Shown here: in pieces, positions 7,391-14,584 of the stretch | Layout of the letters: each line of letters opens with the position of its first letter | Numbering within the stretch: position 1 is the stretch's first letter | Source of the DNA: an uncultured Ileibacterium sp. | GTDB taxonomy: Bacteria; Bacillota; Clostridia; Peptostreptococcales; Anaerovoracaceae | Direction of reading: 5' to 3' | Length of the DNA stretch: 34,300 bases | Assembly (NCBI GenBank): GCA_902488835.1 | Contig: CABTXQ010000012.1 | Span: 1-34,300 of the forward strand | Made by a program: the position numbers and the translations under genes | The notes under the pieces: generated by a model | Told to the model about the DNA's origin: nothing | Database searches by the model: none | Seen by the model: the letters and a program-made list of their open reading frames with translations, nothing else

Positions 7391-8638
7391 TTGAATACAA
7401 TTAAAGCATATCGGGAAGATGTTTATGCCACTGAATTAACTGCCATTGTAACAGATATTTCTTTCATTGACGGTGTAACTTCGATAGTTTTAGATAGAAC
7501 AGTATTCTATCCGACAGGAGGTGGTCAACCATGCGATAAAGGTTTTATTGAGGATTTTTTTATTTTTGATGTAAGTGAAGATAAAGACGGCACGATAATT
7601 CATAAGACAAAGGATATTACCTCCTCTGAATCTGCTTCTGATTTACTAGGCACTGAAATAAGCATGAGAATTGATTGGGACATCCGATTTAGAAATATGC
7701 AAAGACATCTTGGTGAACATCTCCTATCCGGTGCATTTTATAAGCTTTTCGGAGCTAAAAACAAGGGCTTTCACATGGGGGAAGATTATATAACAATAGA
7801 TATATTGACCGACTTTGGCTTACTTACCCCAGAAATGGTCAATGAAGCTGAAATTCTCGCCAATAAATTTATTCAACGTAACTTACCTGTAAAGGTTTCA
7901 TATTTCAAGAGTGGTGATAAGGCATCAGAGTTGCCCGTAAGAAAGCCTATTACCATAGATGGTGAAGTTTCTATCGTTACGGCAGGTTATGAAGATAATA
8001 TTGCAGACTGCGTTGCCTGCTGTGGTACACACCCCTCTCACACCGGAGAAGTGGGACTTTTAAAGATCTACAAGTTTGAAACAAATAAAGGAATGACACG
8101 TATATATTTTGATGTCGGAATGGATGCACTTAATAAATGTATTAACGATATGGCTGAACTAAAAAAAATAAGTGAACATTATTCCTGTGGTGAATATGAT
8201 CTTTACGATGTACTCATTAGAAAGGAAGAACTTGAAAAGAAGCTTAAAAATTCAATTTCAAAACTTCAAACCTCTTTAGTTAAAATGAAGGTTTCTGAAA
8301 TATATTCTGATATTGTAGATAAAGACTACAAGGGACTATATCGGATTGATGAGTCCTTATTAGATTCCGATGGAGCACTAAAGATGGGCTATAAAATAAT
8401 TGACCAATTGAGTAACTACAAACATATAGATAGGCTTATTCTTGCCATAATAACAGAAGGATTTAATATAATATTATTATCAAATGGAACCTTTCCATGC
8501 GGAAAACTTGTTAAAAACAATGTGAAAAATTTTAACGGGAAAGGTGGAGGTAGGGATAATAATGCCAGAGCTAAATTTGATAACTCTAACTCTATCAATG
8601 CTTTTCTTGATAAAATTGAACTTGAAATAAATCATTAA
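7391..8638 (+). CDS. AlaX-L type alanyl-tRNA editing protein
   Basis: A free-standing editing protein related to the editing and C-terminal domains of alanyl-tRNA synthetase. It would hydrolyse Ser- or Gly-tRNA(Ala) in the cytoplasm. The N-terminal part has FYPTGGGQPCDKG. The zinc site is formed by H106 and H110 (RHLGEHLLSG) and a CxxxH pair, C210 and H214 (CCGTHPSHTGEVG). A coiled segment (about 255-290) leads to a DHHA1-type end with GKGGGRDNNARAKF. I chose TTG at 7391 (415 residues) because AAGGAGG (7378-7384) is six bases upstream; the ATG at 7373 would put this site inside the frame. Confidence 0.92.
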   Translation: MNTIKAYREDVYATELTAIVTDISFIDGVTSIVLDRTVFYPTGGGQPCDKGFIEDFFIFDVSEDKDGTIIHKTKDITSSESASDLLGTEISMRIDWDIRFRNMQRHLGEHLLSGAFYKLFGAKNKGFHMGEDYITIDILTDFGLLTPEMVNEAEILANKFIQRNLPVKVSYFKSGDKASELPVRKPITIDGEVSIVTAGYEDNIADCVACCGTHPSHTGEVGLLKIYKFETNKGMTRIYFDVGMDALNKCINDMAELKKISEHYSCGEYDLYDVLIRKEELEKKLKNSISKLQTSLVKMKVSEIYSDIVDKDYKGLYRIDESLLDSDGALKMGYKIIDQLSNYKHIDRLILAIITEGFNIILLSNGTFPCGKLVKNNVKNFNGKGGGRDNNARAKFDNSNSINAFLDKIELEINH

Positions 8639-8704
8639 TTAATATTATAATTTAATTAGAATATATTACTTTAGCTTTATTGATATTAAAGACGAGGTAT
8701 GGAT

Positions 8705-9340
8705 ATGAATGAAGACAATATTATTATTACAATAGGAAGAGAATTTGGAAGTGGTGGGCATGAAATTGGTCGCAGGCTCTCTCGTGCTATTGGTCTCGAC
8801 TTCTATGATACTGAGTTTATTAAAATGGCTGTCGAAAAAACAGGTTATAGTGAAACATATATAAAAAACAATGATGAAAAAGCACCTGATTTTACGGTAA
8901 ATAATTTCATGTCGGTATATGATTACTATCATCCCTCCCCTTATGACAGAATACAAGAAGAAGAATACAATATCATTAAATCCCTTGGAGAGAAAGGAAA
9001 CTGTTTAATAGTAGGACGTGCTGCAGATTATATTCTGAGGGAAAAAAGAATAATCAGGATTTTTATCTATGCTCCTTTTGAAGATAGGGTAAAAAGGAAA
9101 ATGGCACTTGTAACGCCTGATATGAAAGAGAAGATAACAGTTCAGCAGATGGAAAAAACAATCAAGCAGATGGATAAGCAGCGTCGTAAATTCTATGAAT
9201 ATTATACTGATAACAAATGGGGTGCACGTGATTCATATGATCTTCTAATAAACACAAGTAGTGCCGGTATAGATGGATCTGTTGAAATTATTAAGACCTT
9301 TGTAAAAAAATGCAAGGATGCGACAAATATGCCGGATTAG
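8705..9340 (+). CDS. Cytidylate kinase-like family protein
   Basis: A 211-residue P-loop kinase of the cytidylate-kinase-like family (PF13189 type). The phosphate-binding loop GREFGSGG is at residues 11-18. A lid-like region contains RVKRKMALV and QMDKQRRKFYEYYT, and VGRAADYIL lies near the middle. The family resembles Cmk, but the true substrate is not established. The start at 8705 is preferred because GAGG (8694-8697) is seven bases upstream; the ATG at 8699 would be only one base away. It lies 66 bases after the alaX-like gene and ends at a strong two-way terminator. Confidence 0.88.
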   Translation: MNEDNIIITIGREFGSGGHEIGRRLSRAIGLDFYDTEFIKMAVEKTGYSETYIKNNDEKAPDFTVNNFMSVYDYYHPSPYDRIQEEEYNIIKSLGEKGNCLIVGRAADYILREKRIIRIFIYAPFEDRVKRKMALVTPDMKEKITVQQMEKTIKQMDKQRRKFYEYYTDNKWGARDSYDLLINTSSAGIDGSVEIIKTFVKKCKDATNMPD

Positions 9341-9361
9341 TGTTATAATTTGAACTCAATT

Positions 9362-9406
9362 AAAAAAGCAGGGCGATTATGTATCATACAATCGCACTGC
9401 TTTTTT
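9362..9406. terminator. Bidirectional terminator
   Basis: A long stem (AAAAAAGCAG-GCGATT pairing with AATCGC-CTGCTTTTTT, small asymmetries) gives a T-tract on both strands. It separates the plus-strand kinase-like gene from the minus-strand rubredoxin gene. Confidence 0.88.
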
Positions 9407-9425
9407 CTTAAGATTAAACTATTTA

Positions 9426-9587
9426 TTAATCTTCTACTTCAAATTTATCTTTGCCTACTCCGCAAACTGGGCAAACCCAATCAGCTGGAAGATCGTCAAA
9501 TGATGTTCCAGGTGCTGCATTTACATCAGGATCTCCCTTTGCAGGATCATAAACAAAACCGCATACTTGACATACATACTTTTTCAT
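9426..9587 (-). CDS. Rubredoxin
   Basis: A 53-residue rubredoxin, full length for the family. The four iron-ligand cysteines are C6 and C9 (CQVCGFVYDP) and C39 and C42 (WVCPVCGVGKDKFE). It carries single electrons in the cytoplasm, commonly to oxygen- or peroxide-detoxifying enzymes of anaerobes. A run of G residues (GGGGGAA) precedes the ATG by a suitable distance. It follows the nitroreductase gene on the same strand after a 54-base gap, so the two may be co-transcribed and could be redox partners; this is inference. Confidence 0.97.
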   Translation of the reverse strand: MKKYVCQVCGFVYDPAKGDPDVNAAPGTSFDDLPADWVCPVCGVGKDKFEVED

Positions 9588-9641
9588 AACTAATTCCCCC
9601 TAATCACATGGCATCATGCCATAAATCTAAAAAATAAAATC

Positions 9642-10505
9642 TTATATTCTGCACTTAGCTACAAATTCCGCATTTTTAGGAAGCTTTAAGTCTCCATTCC
9701 ATTTCTCAAACGTCCACTTAGGAGCGTCCTTACGAGTTGCGGAAAGTACTGCATAAAAGTCAAACATGCAGATACCGTAGTTAAGATGTGCATCAACATC
9801 GCCTGTCAGCTCATCATTAAGTCCAATCAATGCAACCTCTGCATCATCAACTATAATTCTATATGGCTGACGGTTAAAAAATGACTGCGAACGACTTGCT
9901 GCAAGAAGAGCATCTATAAGGCCAGTATATAGCTTGCTTTCGTCAATAGCCCTTCCATAAACTTTATCAAATATGAATTCAGATAAATCAATCTTAGGTG
10001 CAGCCTTGGACTCCGTTTCTACCATCTTTACATGTGATGGATTCTTGATATCAAGTCTCTTTTCGATTTCCTGCTCTTTTCCATATCCGAATGCTATAAG
10101 AGCTGCAGGAATTTTATTATTATCAATTCCTATTGCTTTCTTAAGTGCATCAGGATTAACTATAGTCATCCAGCATGTGTCAAGACCGAGTCCTGTAATC
10201 TTTAATGTTATATCCTGACCAATATATCCTGCATTTTCAAGATAATGTTTGCTCTCATCAGATAGGATCAGAATATATTTAGGTGCTTTAACAAGGAAAC
10301 CATTATATCCTGCAGCATTAATCATCCCATGATATTTGCTACCGTCAATTATCATAATTTCAGTATCAGCATCGGTTAGCCCGACAATGCTTTTTGTATA
10401 ACTATTAATTTCCGTAATGATTTCTTCACTAACTTGTTTATCCTCATATTCTCTTACGGAATGTCTTTTGCTGACAATATCTTCGTAATATTTTACTATG
10501 TCCAT
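9642..10505 (-). CDS. Nitroreductase family protein
   Basis: A 287-residue FMN-dependent nitroreductase-like protein. The N-terminal RHSVREYEDKQVS segment is the usual FMN phosphate-binding start. GYIGQDITLKITGLGLDTCWM corresponds to the conserved helix, and ALIAFGYGKE to the hydride-donor region. The second half (LLAASRSQSFFNRQPYRIIV) matches the long, duplicated-looking form found in clostridia. Physiological substrates of the family are usually unknown. The start at 10505 is fixed by AGGAGGA (10511-10517); the frame is open 19 codons further, without a ribosome site. A promoter candidate lies just upstream. Confidence 0.9.
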   Translation of the reverse strand: MDIVKYYEDIVSKRHSVREYEDKQVSEEIITEINSYTKSIVGLTDADTEIMIIDGSKYHGMINAAGYNGFLVKAPKYILILSDESKHYLENAGYIGQDITLKITGLGLDTCWMTIVNPDALKKAIGIDNNKIPAALIAFGYGKEQEIEKRLDIKNPSHVKMVETESKAAPKIDLSEFIFDKVYGRAIDESKLYTGLIDALLAASRSQSFFNRQPYRIIVDDAEVALIGLNDELTGDVDAHLNYGICMFDFYAVLSATRKDAPKWTFEKWNGDLKLPKNAEFVAKCRI

Positions 10506-10538
10506 TATGCTCCTCCTAAAATTAATCACCTTATAGAG

Positions 10539-10567
10539 ATTGTAGTATAAAATTGTGAACAATTCAA
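10539..10567 (-). promoter_or_regulatory. Predicted promoter of the nitroreductase gene
   Basis: On the minus strand TTGAAT (10567-10562) and TACAAT (10544-10539) are 17 bases apart, 34 bases before the start codon. The -35 box lies inside an imperfect inverted repeat with TGAACA and TGTTCA arms, which may be an operator. Confidence 0.5.
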
Positions 10568-10594
10568 TATTTATATTGTGTTCAACAGGTGTAT

Positions 10595-11488
10595 TTATAT
10601 TATTGAACCTATATCACACAGATTATATCCACTGAAAAATTTACATTTCAAATTTCTCGATTTAATAAATTTTTCAATTCTCATATAGTCCGGATGCTTT
10701 GAAATATCTCCGTTAAAAATTATCTCATCACCTACCCTTCCAGATGCACCTCCAATAAAGCCTTTATTATATCCTGGCAGCTCAACGCCCCCATCCGATA
10801 TCAATAATGCATTTATACCGTGTTTTGTTGCGGAATCATAAATGCCTTTATCATAAGTTATAATCGATTCTTCATCTATTACAACAGTGCTACATTTTGC
10901 ATATCCCTGCTTAACATTTACAAGAATCAAATCATTCTCTATAGCGTATTTGAGCAGCTTTTTTGAAGTAAATTTTAAATTATGTATGAAATATTTGCCT
11001 GTGCATGCTGCATTAAACTTGATATCATCCGGATGCTTTTCTCCCGGCAGATCATCTCCTGCGAAGATAATATCCCCATGATCCGGTGCCATCTTACACA
11101 TAAAAATATCCGGATGATTTGAAATTCTGCTATCAGTTATTCCTTCGGTCCTGAACTGTATAACCTCTCTACCTATTATTTGAAGATATTCTCTTAAATT
11201 CTGATTTGCGTCAATAGATAAATATGTTATCGGCCTTCCAAATTTGACAAGAGTTTCTTTGTCCTTGTGGTTTAGCCTGCTCTTTATATAGTACTCTCTT
11301 TTTTGGGCAGTAATTTTGTTATCAAACTTCTCATAGTATACGAGGACACACGGCCTTCTCGATCTAGTATATTTAGCTCCCCTTCCCTCGTTATGAGTTT
11401 TTAATCTCTTATAAATATCGTTCGTATATCCCGTATAGAATGTATGATCGGCACATTCCAGTATATAAATGTAATAAAACTCATTCAT
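10595..11488 (-). CDS. GIY-YIG domain fused to a DUF6873 (GME-fold) domain
   Basis: A 297-residue two-domain protein. Residues 1-90 form a UPF0213/YhbQ-like GIY-YIG nuclease domain: YIYIL at 6-10, YTGYT at 18-22, R28, and QKREYYIKS with the metal-binding Glu at 65. Residues about 95-297 match the clostridial DUF6873 family, which has a guanidino-group-modifying-enzyme fold: VKQGYAKCSTVVID, ALLISDGGVELPGYNKGFIGGASG and a final CDIGSII. These families normally occur as separate proteins. I chose the ATG at 11488 because GIY-YIG proteins start there; a TTG at 11506 overlaps the preceding gene. Neither has a clear ribosome site, so coupling to the MinD-like gene is likely. Confidence 0.85.
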   Translation of the reverse strand: MNEFYYIYILECADHTFYTGYTNDIYKRLKTHNEGRGAKYTRSRRPCVLVYYEKFDNKITAQKREYYIKSRLNHKDKETLVKFGRPITYLSIDANQNLREYLQIIGREVIQFRTEGITDSRISNHPDIFMCKMAPDHGDIIFAGDDLPGEKHPDDIKFNAACTGKYFIHNLKFTSKKLLKYAIENDLILVNVKQGYAKCSTVVIDEESIITYDKGIYDSATKHGINALLISDGGVELPGYNKGFIGGASGRVGDEIIFNGDISKHPDYMRIEKFIKSRNLKCKFFSGYNLCDIGSII

Positions 11489-11499
11489 GATCAATACAT

Positions 11500-12243
11500 C
11501 TAGCAATCTTTATTTATATCTTCCAAATATCTATTAATTATTTTCATAAAATTATTAGATATATAAGAATTTCTTTTCAAAACGACAGGAACTCCCATGT
11601 TCATGGACATCCTTATATTAATATCAGTCTGTACTATACCAAGCATCTTAGACTTCATCCTTGAATCGATTATCTTTGGTGAAAGCTCAAGATTTTTATC
11701 CAATAAATCGTACATTACATTATTAAGTACATAATATCTATTAATTGCAAATCTCCTCATTATATGATCTTCAACGGCATCAGCATCTCTAAGAGAAGCT
11801 GCCTCCGGTGTCAATACAATTATTACATCATTTGATGCCTCTGCACATGCATCTATCTGGCTACTTATTCCTGGAGGACAGTCAAGCAGAACAAATTCAT
11901 ACCCATATTTATTAATTAAAATATCTGTAAGGCTGTGTATTCCTTTTGCAATTATCTTCCTTGACTTTATGTCCTGGCAACCGGGAATAATTCCTAAGTT
12001 ATCATTATATGCTGGTTGAACTATTGTATTATCTACATCTGATACTTCTTTAATTATATCGCAGACATCAAAAATAGAGCGATTCTCAATCCCCGCAGCA
12101 AGGTCTAAAGATCTAAGACCAGTATTCATATCTATTATTGCAGTCTTATAACCGCTATTTGCAAGCATCTCAGAAAAATTTAAGGAAAACATTGTTTTGC
12201 CAGTTCCGCCTTTTCCGGATGCAACCATAATAACTCTTCCCAA
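11500..12243 (-). CDS. MinD/ParA-family ATPase (orphan MinD-like)
   Basis: A 247-residue deviant Walker A ATPase. KGGTGKT is at residues 11-17, the MinD-type GLRSLDLAAGIENR block follows, and LLDCPPGIS is the Walker B region. MinD proteins direct division-site placement, and relatives position flagella, but no minC, minE, divIVA or flagellar gene is near. The C-terminus (NFMKIINRYLEDINKDC) does not look like the basic amphipathic membrane helix of MinD. The TTG start at 12243 gives the canonical MGRVIMVASGKGG beginning and has GGAGG five bases upstream; the ATG at 12255 overlaps that site. It is followed closely by the GIY-YIG fusion gene. Confidence 0.88.
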   Translation of the reverse strand: MGRVIMVASGKGGTGKTMFSLNFSEMLANSGYKTAIIDMNTGLRSLDLAAGIENRSIFDVCDIIKEVSDVDNTIVQPAYNDNLGIIPGCQDIKSRKIIAKGIHSLTDILINKYGYEFVLLDCPPGISSQIDACAEASNDVIIVLTPEAASLRDADAVEDHIMRRFAINRYYVLNNVMYDLLDKNLELSPKIIDSRMKSKMLGIVQTDINIRMSMNMGVPVVLKRNSYISNNFMKIINRYLEDINKDC

Positions 12244-12272
12244 TTTAGCCTCCATCCAGTATTATTTTTTTT

Positions 12273-12302
12273 ATTATAACAGAATTTGTTAGTTATTATC
12301 AA
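12273..12302 (-). promoter_or_regulatory. Predicted promoter of the minD-like gene
   Basis: TTGATA (12302-12297) and TATAAT (12278-12273) on the minus strand, 18 bases apart, upstream of the ATPase start. It interlocks with a candidate divergent promoter for the S66 peptidase gene. Confidence 0.5.
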
Positions 12303-12313
12303 AAATCTATGAT
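12286..12313 (+). promoter_or_regulatory. Predicted promoter of the S66 peptidase gene
   Basis: TTGTTA (12286-12291) and TATGAT (12308-12313) with a 16-base spacer, 39 bases before the ATG at 12353. It is a moderate match and shares DNA with the divergent promoter. Confidence 0.4.
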
Positions 12314-12352
12314 AAACTTTTGAATATAAATGTTTAATTATAAGGAGGAATT

Positions 12353-13549
12353 ATGATTTATCCTGATTTTATAAAAAAAGGTGAAACAATAGGCATATGT
12401 GCTCCAAGTTCAGGCGTTGGTGGAAAAATCGAATCATTTGAAGTATCACTCGACACAATTAAATCATATGGCTTTAATATTAAAGAAACAAATTCTGTTA
12501 GGAATGACAGTGAACCATCATCATCTCCAGGAAAGCGAGGTGATGAATTTAATGAATTGGTCATAGATAATGAAGTTAAGATGATTATGGCGGCATCAGG
12601 TGGAGATTATAATATCGAGATGCTCCCTTATATCGACTCAGAATCTTTCAAAAGGAATCCGAAATGGGTAATGGGCGCAAGTGATCCTACAAATATTCTC
12701 TATTACTTGACAACTAAAATGGACATAGCAACTCTTTATGGCCATAATGCAGGAAGTTTTGACATAACTCCACTTCATGAATCTCTCAAAAATTCAATAA
12801 AAATTATTCAAGGTGAAAAAGTCATTCAATACTCATGCGATAAATATGACGGAAACCCAAGCTATGATAAGATTAGCCCTGATTACAATACCGATGTATA
12901 CTGGACAGTTTTAGATCGTCCGGATAACGATGATGCCATTATTACTGTTTATAAAACTGATAAGACTAGCCATATAGTACCTATCAAGGCTCCTTTATAT
13001 GAAGTTATGAAGAGTGATGAATATGAAAGCATGATAAAGATATCTGAATACAAGGTTCCTAAGGATATAAGTCAGTTGATTTATGCGAACGGTTATAGCG
13101 AAGTGAATAAACTTTCTATAAAAGGACGACTAATAGGAGGATGTTCCGACTGTATCTTGAATCTTATAGGAACTGAATATGATGGGACATCTGAATTTGT
13201 AGATAGATATGGAGAGGATGGAATAATTTGGTATTTTGATCCTTATCAAACTGATGCCGCAGGTCTTTACAGGCTCATGATTCAGATGAAATACTGTGGA
13301 TATTTCAAAAATACTAAGGCAATCATATTCGGTAGAATTATGTTTAAAGAAAATTCATCTGATGCAGATTTCATAAAATTGATAACAAAATGTTTTACAG
13401 ATTATGATGCAGGGAACGGTTATAAAATACCAATAATTTGGAATGCAGATATCGGCCATGTAAAGCCTGCACTAACCCTAATTAACGGAGCAATGGCAGA
13501 GCTCGAATGCAGCAATGGAAAAGTTTCGTTAAAGATGTTTACTCAATAA
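12353..13549 (+). CDS. S66 family peptidase (LD-carboxypeptidase / MccF-like)
   Basis: A 398-residue member of the S66 serine peptidase family, which includes LdcA (removes D-Ala from cell-wall tetrapeptides) and MccF (cleaves microcin C). ICAPSSG lies near the start. The nucleophile is probably S110 in MGASDPTN and the catalytic histidine H369 in IGHVKPALTL. The usual glutamate position appears as aspartate (IIWYFDP, D296), which may be a subfamily trait. At about 400 residues it is longer than LdcA and closer to the MccF-like branch. GGAGG precedes the ATG. The gene overlaps the convergent YitT gene by 11 bases. Substrate is not predictable. Confidence 0.88.
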   Translation: MIYPDFIKKGETIGICAPSSGVGGKIESFEVSLDTIKSYGFNIKETNSVRNDSEPSSSPGKRGDEFNELVIDNEVKMIMAASGGDYNIEMLPYIDSESFKRNPKWVMGASDPTNILYYLTTKMDIATLYGHNAGSFDITPLHESLKNSIKIIQGEKVIQYSCDKYDGNPSYDKISPDYNTDVYWTVLDRPDNDDAIITVYKTDKTSHIVPIKAPLYEVMKSDEYESMIKISEYKVPKDISQLIYANGYSEVNKLSIKGRLIGGCSDCILNLIGTEYDGTSEFVDRYGEDGIIWYFDPYQTDAAGLYRLMIQMKYCGYFKNTKAIIFGRIMFKENSSDADFIKLITKCFTDYDAGNGYKIPIIWNADIGHVKPALTLINGAMAELECSNGKVSLKMFTQ

Positions 13550-14462
13550 AATCCTTTGTAAGATGTTTCTTGAAGTTGCCTGATATACCCTCTCCCTCCG
13601 TTGTTATCATAAATGCGGATGGATCAGCCTGAAGTACAACATTCTTCAATTGGGCAACTTCATATTTACTTATTGCAGAGATCAGGATGTGTACATCTTC
13701 GTCTGTATATGACCCCTTTCCATCCCATTTTGTTACACCTCTTTTAAGATCCTTATTGATAATCTTATCAATCCCTTCGACCTTAGTAATTATTATTACC
13801 TGTACATTGATATTTTGAGTATGCATCTTATCAATAAATATCGCTTTTATTGCAGCATATATAAACGAATAGACTGCAACTTGTACATCAAAGGCAAATA
13901 AGCAGATACCGTATACAACGAAATTAATGTAAGTATTAAGTCTACCAACGCTCGCATTCTGGTGAGTCTTTATCCTACACATTGCAATAATATCAGCACC
14001 TCCGCTTGAACCGCCTCCTCTTAACATCAGACCAGTCCCTATTCCTCCGATTACTCCACCAACTATACAAGCTGTAAGAAAATCATCTATCTTTGGCTCT
14101 CTCACAATTGGTATAAATGCGAGAAAAACTGATGTAAGCGTAATCGATATAACATTATTTAAAGTAAACTTCTTTCCTATTATTTTGTTTGAATATATTA
14201 AAAGAGGAATATTTAAAAGCATATTAAATATCCCGGTAAAATCAATCCAGGCAGGCATTTTTATACCAATTCCCATAAGTAGGAATGCTCTTATCAACTG
14301 AGCTATACCGGTAAAGCCACCATTATATAAGCCTATCGGAGCAATTATAAAGTTTACACTTGCTGCAAAAATAAATGACCCGAAGACAACATAAAGATAA
14401 TCTATTACCTTGCCATAATTACCTTTTCTATCAACTACATAAATTTCTCTTGGATTAATCAT
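13539..14462 (-). CDS. YitT family membrane protein (second copy)
   Basis: A 307-residue YitT-family protein, paralogous to that at 605-1456. The membrane part spans about residues 20-210. It carries GFTGIAQLIRA, LMLRGGGSSGGADI (the family glycine motif) and several hydrophobic helices. The soluble C-terminal DUF2179 domain (about 220-295) contains DLKRGVTKWDGKGSYT. The family function is unknown. The ATG at 14462 lacks a strong ribosome site. The gene stands alone, with the ppdK terminator upstream and an 11-base tail-to-tail overlap with the S66 peptidase gene. Confidence 0.9.
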   Translation of the reverse strand: MINPREIYVVDRKGNYGKVIDYLYVVFGSFIFAASVNFIIAPIGLYNGGFTGIAQLIRAFLLMGIGIKMPAWIDFTGIFNMLLNIPLLIYSNKIIGKKFTLNNVISITLTSVFLAFIPIVREPKIDDFLTACIVGGVIGGIGTGLMLRGGGSSGGADIIAMCRIKTHQNASVGRLNTYINFVVYGICLFAFDVQVAVYSFIYAAIKAIFIDKMHTQNINVQVIIITKVEGIDKIINKDLKRGVTKWDGKGSYTDEDVHILISAISKYEVAQLKNVVLQADPSAFMITTEGEGISGNFKKHLTKDFIE

Positions 14463-14525
14463 ATCTTGAGATTATCACTAAAGATATAATATTTCAATAC
14501 AATGAAAAATTATATACAAGAATAC

Positions 14526-14558
14526 AAAAAAAGAGGAATATTAGTTAAATATTCCTCT
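14526..14558 (-). terminator. Terminator of the glyQS-ppdK operon
   Basis: An 11-pair perfect stem (14558-14548 with 14542-14532) around a five-base loop is followed on the minus strand by a T-run (about 14532-14526). It lies 26 bases after the ppdK stop. Confidence 0.92.
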
Positions 14559-14584
14559 CTCAATAGTAATAGAATAAGATAAAA

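Noticed and set aside
9608..9622. Small palindrome ATGGC-N5-GCCAT between the nitroreductase and rubredoxin genes.
   Set aside because: Five-pair stem with no T-run and no promoter overlap; not enough to call a terminator or operator.
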